Source: JAMHWF01 sp035911095
GTDB lineage: Bacteria; Pseudomonadota; Gammaproteobacteria; Burkholderiales; Burkholderiaceae_C
Length of the DNA stretch: 64,000 bases
Assembly: GCA_035911095.1 (NCBI GenBank)
Contig: JAMHWF010000053.1
Coordinates: forward strand, 62,001 to 126,000
Direction: 5' to 3'
A program made the position numbers and the translations under genes. Position 1 is the stretch's first letter, and every line of letters starts with the position of its first letter. Positions 16,861 through 24,708 of this stretch are shown here, piece after piece. Under the pieces are notes generated by a model. The model saw nothing but the letters and a program-made list of their open reading frames with translations, did no database searches and was not told the DNA's origin.

Positions 16861-17094
16861 TTACTGCTGAACTGGATAAACCAAAAGCTGCCACTTAATT
16901 TGGCCGTTCGCGGGACTATGTTGCTTATGATTTTGTGGCGGCAAAGTGTTACCGCCTGCAATGGCAATTTCGTCTCCACAAGACGTGCACCGATAGATGC
17001 CTGGATGCGGAGCGGCCGTGCCGGGTGAATGCAAAGTGTCGAACGCCGCATCTTGTGATTGCGCCAAGCGATTGCCATTCTTGTATAGAGCCAT
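16861..17094 (-). CDS. Small zinc-ribbon-like protein
   Basis: A 77-residue protein beginning MALYKNGNRLAQSQDAAFDT. It has one CxxC (YRCTSCGDEI) followed by LPPQNHKQH, so the two cysteines and the histidines could hold a metal ion. It ends IKWQLLVYPVQQ. This matches, from memory, a widespread family of unnamed short proteins; no function is known. A very strong ribosome site AAGAAGGAG lies 6 bases before the ATG. Low G+C like the M15 peptidase downstream, with which it probably forms a two-gene unit. Confidence 0.7.
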   Translation of the reverse strand: MALYKNGNRLAQSQDAAFDTLHSPGTAAPHPGIYRCTSCGDEIAIAGGNTLPPQNHKQHSPANGQIKWQLLVYPVQQ

Positions 17095-17763
17095 GTGATC
17101 TCCTTCTTAGTGGTTTGTATGGAAGGCTAACCATTTTTATGGCGCACCTCAAACTGGCGCGATCCTGCGCCACTAACCGGAACGCCGCATCGAATTTGCG
17201 CCCACAACAGGTTATGGGCGCGCAGCCCGCCAATCTGGACTATGAACAGCTTCCATTTACCTGCTCCAGCCAAACCGATCATCCACAACCCCAGCAAAAC
17301 GCCGTCATTAGAGCGAGCGACGTCCGCACCAACTTCGGCAATCCTGTGACGAACTTGGCGTCCTGTGGCCCGGCAAGACGCCCTGCCCGCCCAGGTTCAC
17401 CCGGTCAATACGTCGGGCCCCGCAGATCAACGTCGACGCAACCGCCGACGTCGGGTGACCACTCCACACATGGCGCTCAGCCCGCGCTCGTGCGGGCGGA
17501 TGGTGGGCTCATCCACGCAAGCAGTCGGCTTGCAGGCCCGTTCCGGCAGGTGCCGGACGACATTGCAGCCCTCAGCGCCCCCGGCCTCTCGGCCCCGCAG
17601 CTGGTCAGTCGACATCAGGCCCAGCCGCCACTAGCGGCAGCCAGCCTTCGACCGGCACCACCGCCGGGTACGCGGCGCTCAGGGGCAGCAGCGGATCGCG
17701 GCGCTGCCACCGCGGACGATCGGTTTCCCCGCCCGGAGGGAATGCCGAGGCGCGCCTGCGCAC
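17095..17763. other. Intergenic region of mixed composition, no gene recognised
   Basis: About 670 bases between the zinc-ribbon gene and the end of the second receptor gene. The left 150 bases are A+T-richer, like the island genes, and should contain their promoter, though no clear -35/-10 pair was found. Towards the right the composition grades to the high G+C of the chromosome. Several open frames cross it, but none has a ribosome site, a recognisable domain or a sensible codon pattern. It may contain decayed sequence at the edge of an insertion. Confidence 0.5.
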
Positions 17764-20349
17764 TCAGAAACTCCCGCGCAGCGTCAGCGCCGCGTTGCGC
17801 GGCTCGCCATACCAGCTGCCGCCACGCGGAGTGCCCAGCGTCTGGTAGTAGTGCTTGTCGAGCAGGTTGCCCAGGTTGAGCGCCAGCGACCATTCGCTAT
17901 CCAGCCGGTACTGCAGGCTGGCGCTCCAGAGCGCATACCCGCCCTGGCGGATCGCGAACGGCGCCTGGCTCCAGCCGGTGGCCGCGTCGTAGACCCAGTC
18001 GAGGCCGGTGTTGGCCTGCTTGCTGCGCAGCGTCACGCCGCCGCCGAGCTTCCAGGCCGACAGCTCGCCCGGCAGCTCGACCGTGCTCCACAGCTTGAGC
18101 ATGTGGCGCGGCGTGCGGGCGTGGAAGGTCTGCTGCGTCTCCTTGTTCTGGTTCTGGTTCCAGGTGTAGCCCGCGAACAGCTGCCAGCCGGGCGCGACGC
18201 GGCCCGACAGCTCGGTGTCCACGCCCTGGCTGACGAGGCGGCCCTGCGCGAAGTAGCAGCAGGAGCTGCCCAGCTCGCCCGGGGTGACCGGATAGGCCGG
18301 GTCCTCCGCCGCCTCGCCGGTGCGCACGATGCGGTACAGCGCCAGCGAGGCGTCGAGCGCGCCGCCGAGCAGCGAGCCCTTCACGCCCAGCTCGGTGTTG
18401 CGGCCGCGGATCGGGTCCAGCGGCGTCGGGCTCTCGGGCGGGCCGGCCCGGTAGTTGGACTGCGGCTTGAAGATCTCGGTCACGCTGGCGTAGGCGTTCC
18501 AGTCGGGGCTCAGCGCGTACACCACGCCGGCATAGGGCGTGAAGATGTCGCCGTTGCGGTAGCGGTACTCGGTGAAGCTGGTGACCGCGCCGCTGGTGTC
18601 GTAGGTGTAGTACGGCTCGTCGTGCTCGAAGCCGCCGTAGCGCCCGCCGACGATCAGCCGCAGCGCCTCGGTGGCCTGCAGCTGCAGCTTGGCGTACACG
18701 CCCTTCTGCGTGCTGCCGTAGGCCGGCCAGCCGTTCCTCAGGCCCTGCACCTCCGGCCGCGCAAAGCCGCCGAGGTCGGTGTCCAGCGTCGCGCCTTCGG
18801 GATAGGTGTCGATGCTGGTGTGGTAGCCCATTTCCTTGGCCCGGCTGCGGCGCCAGTCCAGTCCGGCCACCAGCTGGTGGCGCCGGCCCCAGGCGCGGAA
18901 GCCGCCAGCCAGGTTCAGGTCGACGCTGTCCGCATGGTTGCCGGTGCGCTGAAAGCCGGCACTGGCAAAGGCGAAGCGGCGGGTGTCGCGGTCGACACTG
19001 CCGGCCACGACGAAGCGCAGCGTGTCGACGTCGAACTCCTGGCGCAGCAGGTTCAGCCGGACGGTCCAGTCCGGGCCGAGCGTCTGCTCCAGCGTCACGA
19101 AGTGCTCGCGGATCGTGCTCGCCTGGTCGGCCCAGGGCGTGGTGAGCGCGCGCTCGCGCGCGAAGCCGACGTCGCCGCCGTCCGCATAGGTCGGCAGGCC
19201 ATAGCTCCAGTGCGTGCCTCTTTTGCGCTGCCAGCTCGAGCCGGCGCTCAGCAGCGTCGAGGGGCCGAGATCGACTTCGAGCACACCGTACAGCACGCTG
19301 CTGCGCTGGTCGGCGGGCTCGTAGAAGAAGTCCCGGTCGCGGTGGGCCGCCACCAGCCGCCCGCGCAGCCGGCCGTCCCAGGCCAGCGGCCCGCCGACAT
19401 CCAGCTCGCCGCGGTAGTCGTTCCAGCGGCCGGCCGAGAGGCTGAACCGTCGCTGCCACTGCGCGCCCGGCCGCTTGCGCACCAGGTTCACCGTGCCGCT
19501 GGGTTCGCCCGCGCCCGAGAACAAGCCCTCGGCGCCGCGCAGCACCTCGACGCGGTCGTAGATCACCAGGTCGGTGTCGGGCCGGTAGGTCGAGCCGTAG
19601 GCGATGCCGGTGCCGTCGATCTGGTAGTTGTCGACCCGCAGGCCGCGTGAATAGAAGGCCTGGTAGGCGTTCGAGTCCTTCACCACGACCACGCCGGGCG
19701 TCTGCTCCATCAGGTCGTTGAGGCTGCTGATGTGCTGGTCGTCGATCAGCTGGCGCGTCAGCACCGTGACCGACTGCGGGATGTCCTTCGGCGCCTGTTC
19801 GGTCTTGCCGATCGTGGTGCCGCGGGCCGCGTAGGCCTGCGTGCCCTCGCTGGTGGCGCTGGGCGCGCTCTCGACCACCCGGATCGCCGGCAGCTGCGTG
19901 GCGCCGGCGGCGGCCGCCGGGGCGACGGGCTGGGCCCCCGCCGCGGCCGGCCGCAGCGTGTAGCTGCCGGCAGACGTGGGCAGCAGCTCCAGGCCCGTGC
20001 CCTGCAGCGCCTGCCGCAGCGCGGACGGCGCGTCGAGGTGGCCCTGCACCGGCGCGGACCGGCGGTCGGCCACCAGTTGCGCATCGACGGTCAGCACCAG
20101 GCCAGCCTCGCGGGCGATCCGGTTCAGCGTGGCGGCCAGCGGGCCGGCGGGCAGGTCGTAGTCACGCGTGTCCGCCGGGGAGAGGGTCGGCGAGGCGGCC
20201 GGGGAGGCGGCCTGGGCGATTTCCTGGGCGGCTTGTTGAGCGGGTTGCTGGGCGGGTTGTTGGGCGAACGCGGGCAGGCTGGCGGCAGCCAGCGCCAGCG
20301 GCAGCGCGGCGAGCGGTGGCAGGCCGGGGAAGCGGGAGGGACGCGGCAC
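17764..20349 (-). CDS. TonB-dependent ferric-siderophore receptor with signalling domain (cassette 2)
   Basis: An 861-residue outer-membrane receptor. The signal peptide (LPLALAAASLPAFA) is followed by a Gln/Ala repeat and an STN domain (DYDLPAGPLAATLNRIAREA). LPAIRVVES resembles a TonB box. The plug contains KDIPQSVTVLTRQLIDDQ, common in FpvA/FoxA-type hydroxamate or mixed siderophore receptors. The barrel ends LTLRGSF. GTG 20349 has GGAG 7 bases upstream; a 389-codon upstream extension in the same frame runs through fecR and fecI out of frame and is rejected. It has a cell-surface loop with CC (GSSCCYF). Same-strand neighbour of its fecR and fecI. Confidence 0.9.
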   Translation of the reverse strand: MPRPSRFPGLPPLAALPLALAAASLPAFAQQPAQQPAQQAAQEIAQAASPAASPTLSPADTRDYDLPAGPLAATLNRIAREAGLVLTVDAQLVADRRSAPVQGHLDAPSALRQALQGTGLELLPTSAGSYTLRPAAAGAQPVAPAAAAGATQLPAIRVVESAPSATSEGTQAYAARGTTIGKTEQAPKDIPQSVTVLTRQLIDDQHISSLNDLMEQTPGVVVVKDSNAYQAFYSRGLRVDNYQIDGTGIAYGSTYRPDTDLVIYDRVEVLRGAEGLFSGAGEPSGTVNLVRKRPGAQWQRRFSLSAGRWNDYRGELDVGGPLAWDGRLRGRLVAAHRDRDFFYEPADQRSSVLYGVLEVDLGPSTLLSAGSSWQRKRGTHWSYGLPTYADGGDVGFARERALTTPWADQASTIREHFVTLEQTLGPDWTVRLNLLRQEFDVDTLRFVVAGSVDRDTRRFAFASAGFQRTGNHADSVDLNLAGGFRAWGRRHQLVAGLDWRRSRAKEMGYHTSIDTYPEGATLDTDLGGFARPEVQGLRNGWPAYGSTQKGVYAKLQLQATEALRLIVGGRYGGFEHDEPYYTYDTSGAVTSFTEYRYRNGDIFTPYAGVVYALSPDWNAYASVTEIFKPQSNYRAGPPESPTPLDPIRGRNTELGVKGSLLGGALDASLALYRIVRTGEAAEDPAYPVTPGELGSSCCYFAQGRLVSQGVDTELSGRVAPGWQLFAGYTWNQNQNKETQQTFHARTPRHMLKLWSTVELPGELSAWKLGGGVTLRSKQANTGLDWVYDAATGWSQAPFAIRQGGYALWSASLQYRLDSEWSLALNLGNLLDKHYYQTLGTPRGGSWYGEPRNAALTLRGSF

Positions 20350-20462
20350 GGGGAGGCTCCGGATGAGGGGGACGCGGCCGGCGCCTGCGCGCGGGCCTAC
20401 CTCCCCTGGCCGGACCAGACGCGAAAAGTGAGAGGGCCTTGAGAGCGCCGCCGCGAAAGAGA

Positions 20463-21476
20463 TCAGTCGGCGCGGGGCCGCAGCCTCACCCACCAGCGCG
20501 TGATGCGGACGATCTCGACCGGCACCGCGGCCGTCAGCGCCAGCAGGGCCTGGTCGGTGTTTTCCAACGGCAGCGTGCCGGTGACGCGCAGGCCGGCCAC
20601 CGCCGGGTCCACGGCCAGCCGGCCGGGGCGGTAGCGCGCCAGCTCGGCGACCACCTCGCCGAGCGGCCGGTCCTCGACCACCAGCATGCCGTCCTTCCAG
20701 GCGTCGGCCTCGGGCGGCGCGGGTTGCGCCGGCCCCACCTGGCCGGCCTGCACCCGCACCGTCTGGCCGGCCTGCACCCGGCGCTCGGCAGCACAGGCCT
20801 GCGCGGGCGATGCCGCGCAGCGCGCCGGCCGGGCGGCGACCGCGGCCTCGGTGACGGTCAGGCGGGTGGCGCCCTCCTCCGCCTGCGCCGTGAAGCGCGT
20901 GCCCAGCGCGCGCAGGCTGCCGTCGGGCGTCAGCACGACGAAGGGCCGCGGGTCGGCGGCGCCGGAGCCCGCGGGCCGGGCGGTCTCGATCGCGATCCGG
21001 CCGGCACGCAGCACGACGGCGCGCCGGCGGTCGTCGAAGGCCAGGTCGACCGCGCTGCGGGTGTCCAGGTGCAGGCGGCTGCCGTCGGGCAGGCTGAGCG
21101 CGCGGCGTTCGCCGGTGCCGGTGTGCAGGTCGGCCAGCAGCTGCGTGGCGGGCTGGAAGCGGTCGAAAACCGCCAGCCCCACCCCGACCGCCAGCAGCAG
21201 GCCGAGCAGCCTGCCCACGGCTCGGGTGGCGGGGCGTGCCGGCTGCTGCAGCACCGCCCGTGTGGCCGGGCCGGGCGCGCCCGCCGCCAGCTCGGCATCG
21301 AGCTGGCCGAGCTGTCGCCACACCCGTGCATGGTCGGGATCGGCGGCCAGCCAGGCCTGCAGCGCGGCGCGGTCGGCCGCCTCGGTGGCGCCGCGGCCCG
21401 CGTCCAGCCGCAGCTGCCAGGCGATCGCCGCGTCCAGCACCGGGCGCGGGACGGGTGCGTCGACGGCGGCCGTCAT
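20463..21476 (-). CDS. FecR-like anti-sigma/sigma regulator (cassette 2)
   Basis: A 337-residue FecR protein. DUF4880 is at the N-terminus (AAIAWQLRLDAGRGATEAAD). A single membrane segment lies near residues 88-105 (GRLLGLLLAVGVGLAVF), and the FecR domain contains RALSLPDGSRLHLDTRSAVD. The C-terminal part (LRVTGTLPLENTDQALLAL) parallels that of cassette 1. An insertion with three cysteines (PARCAASPAQACAAERR) is not seen in the other copy. It transmits the receptor signal to the FecI encoded immediately upstream, which it overlaps by four bases. Confidence 0.88.
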   Translation of the reverse strand: MTAAVDAPVPRPVLDAAIAWQLRLDAGRGATEAADRAALQAWLAADPDHARVWRQLGQLDAELAAGAPGPATRAVLQQPARPATRAVGRLLGLLLAVGVGLAVFDRFQPATQLLADLHTGTGERRALSLPDGSRLHLDTRSAVDLAFDDRRRAVVLRAGRIAIETARPAGSGAADPRPFVVLTPDGSLRALGTRFTAQAEEGATRLTVTEAAVAARPARCAASPAQACAAERRVQAGQTVRVQAGQVGPAQPAPPEADAWKDGMLVVEDRPLGEVVAELARYRPGRLAVDPAVAGLRVTGTLPLENTDQALLALTAAVPVEIVRITRWWVRLRPRAD

Positions 21477-21976
21477 GCGGTGCCGAAGCGCAGGCCGTAG
21501 GCCTTGCGCGTGGCACTGGCCAGGTACTGGCGCACCCGCGGCACCGAGACCTGCAACTGGGCCGCGATCTCGGCGTGCGAAAGCCCGTCCAGCCGGCTCA
21601 GCAGCCAGGCCCGGCGGGTCTTGGGCGTGAGGCTGTCGAGCAGGGCGTCCACCGCCTGCAGCGCCTGCAGGGCGGCCAGCCGCTCCTCAGGCGAGGGCTG
21701 CAGCGACTCGGGTCGGGCCGCCAGGTCGGCCAGCCACGCGCGCTCCAGTTCGCCGCGGCGCCAGTGGTCCACCAGCAGGCCGCGCGCGACCGTCGCCAGA
21801 TAGGCGCGCGGCGCCCGGAGGTTCTCGGCCAGCACCGGCACCGGCCGCCCGAGCAGGCGCATGAAGGTGTCCTGCGCCAGGTCGGCTGCATCCTCGGCGC
21901 TGGCCAGATGGCGCCGCAGCCAGCCTTGCAGCCAGCCGTGATGCGCGCTGTACAGCAGGCGGACGGAGTCGGACAT
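21473..21976 (-). CDS. FecI-like ECF sigma factor (cassette 2)
   Basis: A 167-residue ECF sigma factor. Region 2 (LQGWLRRHLASAEDAADLAQ, DTFMRLLG) and region 4 (LDGLSHAEIAAQLQVSVPRV) are clear. The order sigma, anti-sigma, receptor repeats that of cassette 1 but on the opposite strand, so the two cassettes converge. The start ATG 21976 lies 21 bases downstream of a palindromic Fur-like box, consistent with iron repression. Confidence 0.88.
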   Translation of the reverse strand: MSDSVRLLYSAHHGWLQGWLRRHLASAEDAADLAQDTFMRLLGRPVPVLAENLRAPRAYLATVARGLLVDHWRRGELERAWLADLAARPESLQPSPEERLAALQALQAVDALLDSLTPKTRRAWLLSRLDGLSHAEIAAQLQVSVPRVRQYLASATRKAYGLRFGTA

Positions 21977-21997
21977 CGAGCGCAGCCGATTTGTGGT

Positions 21998-22012
21998 TGA
22001 GAAGCGTTCTCA
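21998..22012. promoter_or_regulatory. Fur-box-like palindrome upstream of second fecI
   Basis: TGAGAAGCGTTCTCA is a 15-base palindrome with perfect 6-base arms, in the 87-base gap between ligC and fecI. Bases 22000-22012 match the box at 11676-11688 in 12 of 13 positions. It is the probable Fur operator for cassette 2. Confidence 0.68.
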
Positions 22013-22063
22013 TTTTATGGGCTGATACTCAGGTGCCCCGCCACCCCGGCCTGGCTGCGACGT

Positions 22064-23053
22064 CTACGGCGTGCCCGGCCCTTCGCCGGGCGGCGCCGAC
22101 AACTGCCCCTCCAGCGCCCCCAGCGTCCTGTAGCACGGCAGCACCTGCGCCACGCTGGCGTTCGGTTCACGGCCTTCGCGGATCGCGGCGCAGAACTCGC
22201 GGTCCTGCAGCTCGATGCCGTTGAGGCTCACGCCGATCCCGCCCAGGTCCACGGCCGTCTCGCTGCCGTCGCGGTACGACTGCAGCAGCTCGTCGTAGCG
22301 CGCGAGGTAGGTGGCCGAGTCGCCTATGTAGCGGAAGGTCGTGCCGAGCGGGCCATCGTTGTTGAACGACAGGCTCAGCGTGCAGAGGGCGCCGTCGGCG
22401 GTCTGCAGCTGGAGGCTCATGTCCATCGCGATGCCCAGCGTCGGATGCCTCGGCCCCTGCAGCGCCTGGGCCTTCACGATCGGGCTGCCGGTCTGGTAGG
22501 CGAAGAGGTCGACCGTGTGGGCGGCGTGGTGCCACAGCAGGTGGTCGGTCCAGCTGCGCGGCTGCCCCAGGGCGTTGAGGTTGCTGCGGCGGAAGAAGTA
22601 GGTCTGCACGTCCATCTGCTGGATGCGGAAGCTTCCGTCCAGCACACGCCGGCGCACGAGCTGGTGGCTGGGGTTGAAGCGGCGCGTGTGGCCGCACATC
22701 GCGACCAGGCCGGTCTGCCGCTGCAACGCGTCCACCGCCTCTCCCTCCCGCAGCACGTCGCACAGCGGGATCTCGACCTGCACGTGCTTGCCGGCCTCGA
22801 GGCAGGCCCGGGCCTGCGCGGCGTGCAGCGGCGTCGGCGTGCAGAGGATGACGGCGTCGACCTCGCCGATCGCCAGGCAGTCGGCCAGTGCGTGCCCGAC
22901 ATGCGCGATGCCGTGGCGCTGCGCCACCTCGCGCGCCCGGTCCGGCTCGGGGTCGACCAGCGAGACCACCTCGACGTCGTCGATGTGGCGCAGCGCGTCG
23001 AGGTGCTTGAGCCCGAAGGCGCCCGCCCCGGCCAGGGCCAGCTTCAGGGTCAT
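22064..23053 (-). CDS. ligC: 4-carboxy-2-hydroxymuconate-6-semialdehyde dehydrogenase
   Basis: A 329-residue GFO/IDH/MocA-type oxidoreductase that matches LigC/PmdC closely by eye. The NADP-binding loop is ALAGAGAFGLKHLDAL, the catalytic-lysine region is EAGKHVQVEIPLCD, and long stretches such as QQMDVQTYFFRRSNLNALGQ and RSWTDHLLWHHAAHTVDLFA are family-specific. It oxidises the hemiacetal of the protocatechuate 4,5-cleavage product to 2-pyrone-4,6-dicarboxylate. Last gene of the unit that starts at the NTF2-like protein; 20 bases after the DUF1932 gene. The start ATG 23053 is used. Confidence 0.92.
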   Translation of the reverse strand: MTLKLALAGAGAFGLKHLDALRHIDDVEVVSLVDPEPDRAREVAQRHGIAHVGHALADCLAIGEVDAVILCTPTPLHAAQARACLEAGKHVQVEIPLCDVLREGEAVDALQRQTGLVAMCGHTRRFNPSHQLVRRRVLDGSFRIQQMDVQTYFFRRSNLNALGQPRSWTDHLLWHHAAHTVDLFAYQTGSPIVKAQALQGPRHPTLGIAMDMSLQLQTADGALCTLSLSFNNDGPLGTTFRYIGDSATYLARYDELLQSYRDGSETAVDLGGIGVSLNGIELQDREFCAAIREGREPNASVAQVLPCYRTLGALEGQLSAPPGEGPGTP

Positions 23054-23073
23054 GCGGTCGCTCCCTTCGGGGT

Positions 23074-24006
23074 TCAGGCCACCCGCGGCAGCCGTCGCAG
23101 GATGCGGTCGGCCTCGGTACGCCAGTCGGGGCTGCGCGCGAAGCCGGGTGTGCCGCGCTCGCCGAACAGCCCCTGGTCGGCGAGGTCGGCGACCCAGGCC
23201 TGGCGCTCGGCCGTGCCCTCGGCCGACCAGGGCTGCAGCCCGGCCTCGCGCACGGTGCGTGCCACCTCGCGCACTTCCTCGCTGCGGCGGCGGCCGTGCT
23301 CGATCACGCGCTGGAAGAAGTACGCGGCCTGCTTCTCCCAGTCGATGCCGGGGAAGGTCTCGTACAGCGAGGCGATCACCGCGTATTCCACGCCGTGGGC
23401 GCGGGCGGCCGTCAGGCTCTCGATCACCATCGCCTCCAGCCCCTTGATCATGACGCTGCGGCACATCTTGGTGGCCGAAGCCTTGCCCAGCCGCTCGTCG
23501 GTGACGCGGGGGGCAAAGCCGAGCACCTCGAGCGCCGGGGCCAGCGCCGGCGCGTCCGGCCCGCCGAGCAGCAGCGGCACGCGGATGCGGTACGGCGGCA
23601 CCGAGGTCATCACCGCGCCCTCGACATAGCGCGCACCCACGGCGGCGACCCTCGCGGCGGCGTCGATCTTGGTGCCGGGCGATGCAGAGTTGAAGTCGAG
23701 AAACCACCGGCCGGGCCGCAGGCCCGCGCTGCTGGCCTGTGCGGCCGCCAGCGTCTGGCTCGCGGTCACGGCGGAGACGACCAGGTCCGCCTCTGCGGCG
23801 AGGCCGTCCGCGCTGCCCGGCAGCTGCACGCCATGCTCGCGCGCATGCGCCACCAGCGGCGGCGCCGCCGGCGTGCCGAGCTTCAGGTCGTGCGCCGAGA
23901 CGGCGATGCCCCGGGCGCGCAAGTCTTCCGCCAGGATGCGGCCGACCTCGCCGTAGCCGACGAGGCCGACGCGCCAGTGCCGCGGGTCGGCGGGCATCAC
24001 GCTCAT
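23074..24006 (-). CDS. NAD(P)-binding DUF1932 dehydrogenase in the lig operon
   Basis: A 310-residue protein with an N-terminal 6-phosphogluconate-dehydrogenase-like Rossmann domain (RVGLVGYGEVGRILAEDLRA) and a helical C-terminal DUF1932-type domain that includes GKASATKMCRSVMIKGLEAM. That Lys/Met segment corresponds to the catalytic helix of beta-hydroxyacid dehydrogenases. The substrate is unknown. The ATG shares one base with the ligK stop (TGATG), so it is translationally coupled and very likely acts in the same pathway, perhaps on a carboxylated C6 hydroxy acid. It is not one of the textbook enzymes of protocatechuate 4,5-cleavage. Confidence 0.8.
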   Translation of the reverse strand: MSVMPADPRHWRVGLVGYGEVGRILAEDLRARGIAVSAHDLKLGTPAAPPLVAHAREHGVQLPGSADGLAAEADLVVSAVTASQTLAAAQASSAGLRPGRWFLDFNSASPGTKIDAAARVAAVGARYVEGAVMTSVPPYRIRVPLLLGGPDAPALAPALEVLGFAPRVTDERLGKASATKMCRSVMIKGLEAMVIESLTAARAHGVEYAVIASLYETFPGIDWEKQAAYFFQRVIEHGRRRSEEVREVARTVREAGLQPWSAEGTAERQAWVADLADQGLFGERGTPGFARSPDWRTEADRILRRLPRVA

Positions 24007-24689
24007 CAGTCGATGTAGCGCAGGCCGGCCTTGGCGAGCGGCTCGCGCATCTTGTACATGTCGAGCCCGAGCACGCCGGTGGCGAGCGTCTCGCGCTTGG
24101 CGCCTTCGAGCGCCTCGCGGGCGCGCGCGGCCTCCAGCGTCTTGGCTGCGATGGCACGCGGCACGCAGACCACGCCGTCGTCGTCGGCGACGATCACGTC
24201 GCCCGGCGTCACCCACATGCCGGCGCAGACCACCGGGATGTTGACCGAGCCGATCGTCGCCTTGATGCAGCCCTTGCTGCTGATGGCCTTGCTCCAGACG
24301 GGGAAGCCCATCTCGTGCAGCGTCTTCACGTCGCGCACGCCGGCGTCGATCACCAGCGCCCGCGCGCCGCGCGCCTGGAAGCTGGTGGCCAGCAGGTCGC
24401 CGAAGTAGCCGTCGGTGCATTCGGCGGTGACCGCGGCGACGACGATGTCGCCGGGCCGGATCTGCTCGGCCGCGACATGCAGCATCCAGTTGTCCCCTGG
24501 GTGCAGCAGCACGGTGACGGCCGAGCCCGACACCTGCGCGCCCGCGTAGATCGGGCGCATGTAGGGCTTGAGCAGGCCGACGCGGCCCATCGCTTCATGG
24601 ACGGTGGCCGAGCCGAGCGGGGCGAGCGCGTCCACGGTGTCGGGCGGGTTGCGTTCGATGTGGCGGTAGACGACGCCGAGTTCGTACAT
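24006..24689 (-). CDS. ligK: 4-carboxy-4-hydroxy-2-oxoadipate aldolase
   Basis: A 227-residue class II aldolase of the RraA-like fold, matching LigK/PmdF/ProA. The key segments are RNPPDTVDALAPLGSATVHE, ARALVIDAGVRDVKTL with the substrate- and metal-binding R/D, and TPGDVIVADDDGVVCVP. It splits 4-carboxy-4-hydroxy-2-oxoadipate into pyruvate and oxaloacetate, the last step of the pathway, and these proteins also decarboxylate oxaloacetate. Lies between ligJ (19 bases upstream) and the DUF1932 gene. Confidence 0.92.
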   Translation of the reverse strand: MYELGVVYRHIERNPPDTVDALAPLGSATVHEAMGRVGLLKPYMRPIYAGAQVSGSAVTVLLHPGDNWMLHVAAEQIRPGDIVVAAVTAECTDGYFGDLLATSFQARGARALVIDAGVRDVKTLHEMGFPVWSKAISSKGCIKATIGSVNIPVVCAGMWVTPGDVIVADDDGVVCVPRAIAAKTLEAARAREALEGAKRETLATGVLGLDMYKMREPLAKAGLRYID

Positions 24690-24708
24690 GGGGCTGCTCC
24701 AGTCAGGG

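Noticed and set aside
16161..17094. Prophage remnant
   Set aside because: Only a lysin-like peptidase is present; no integrase, structural, holin or attachment-site sequence was seen.
16935..17879. 314-codon plus-strand frame across the island edge and the receptor 3' end
   Set aside because: No ribosome site or domain, changes composition along its length, overlaps two supported genes.
20350..21516. 389-codon N-terminal extension of the second TonB receptor
   Set aside because: It runs through fecR and fecI in the wrong frame; the receptor has its own GTG, ribosome site and signal peptide at 20349.
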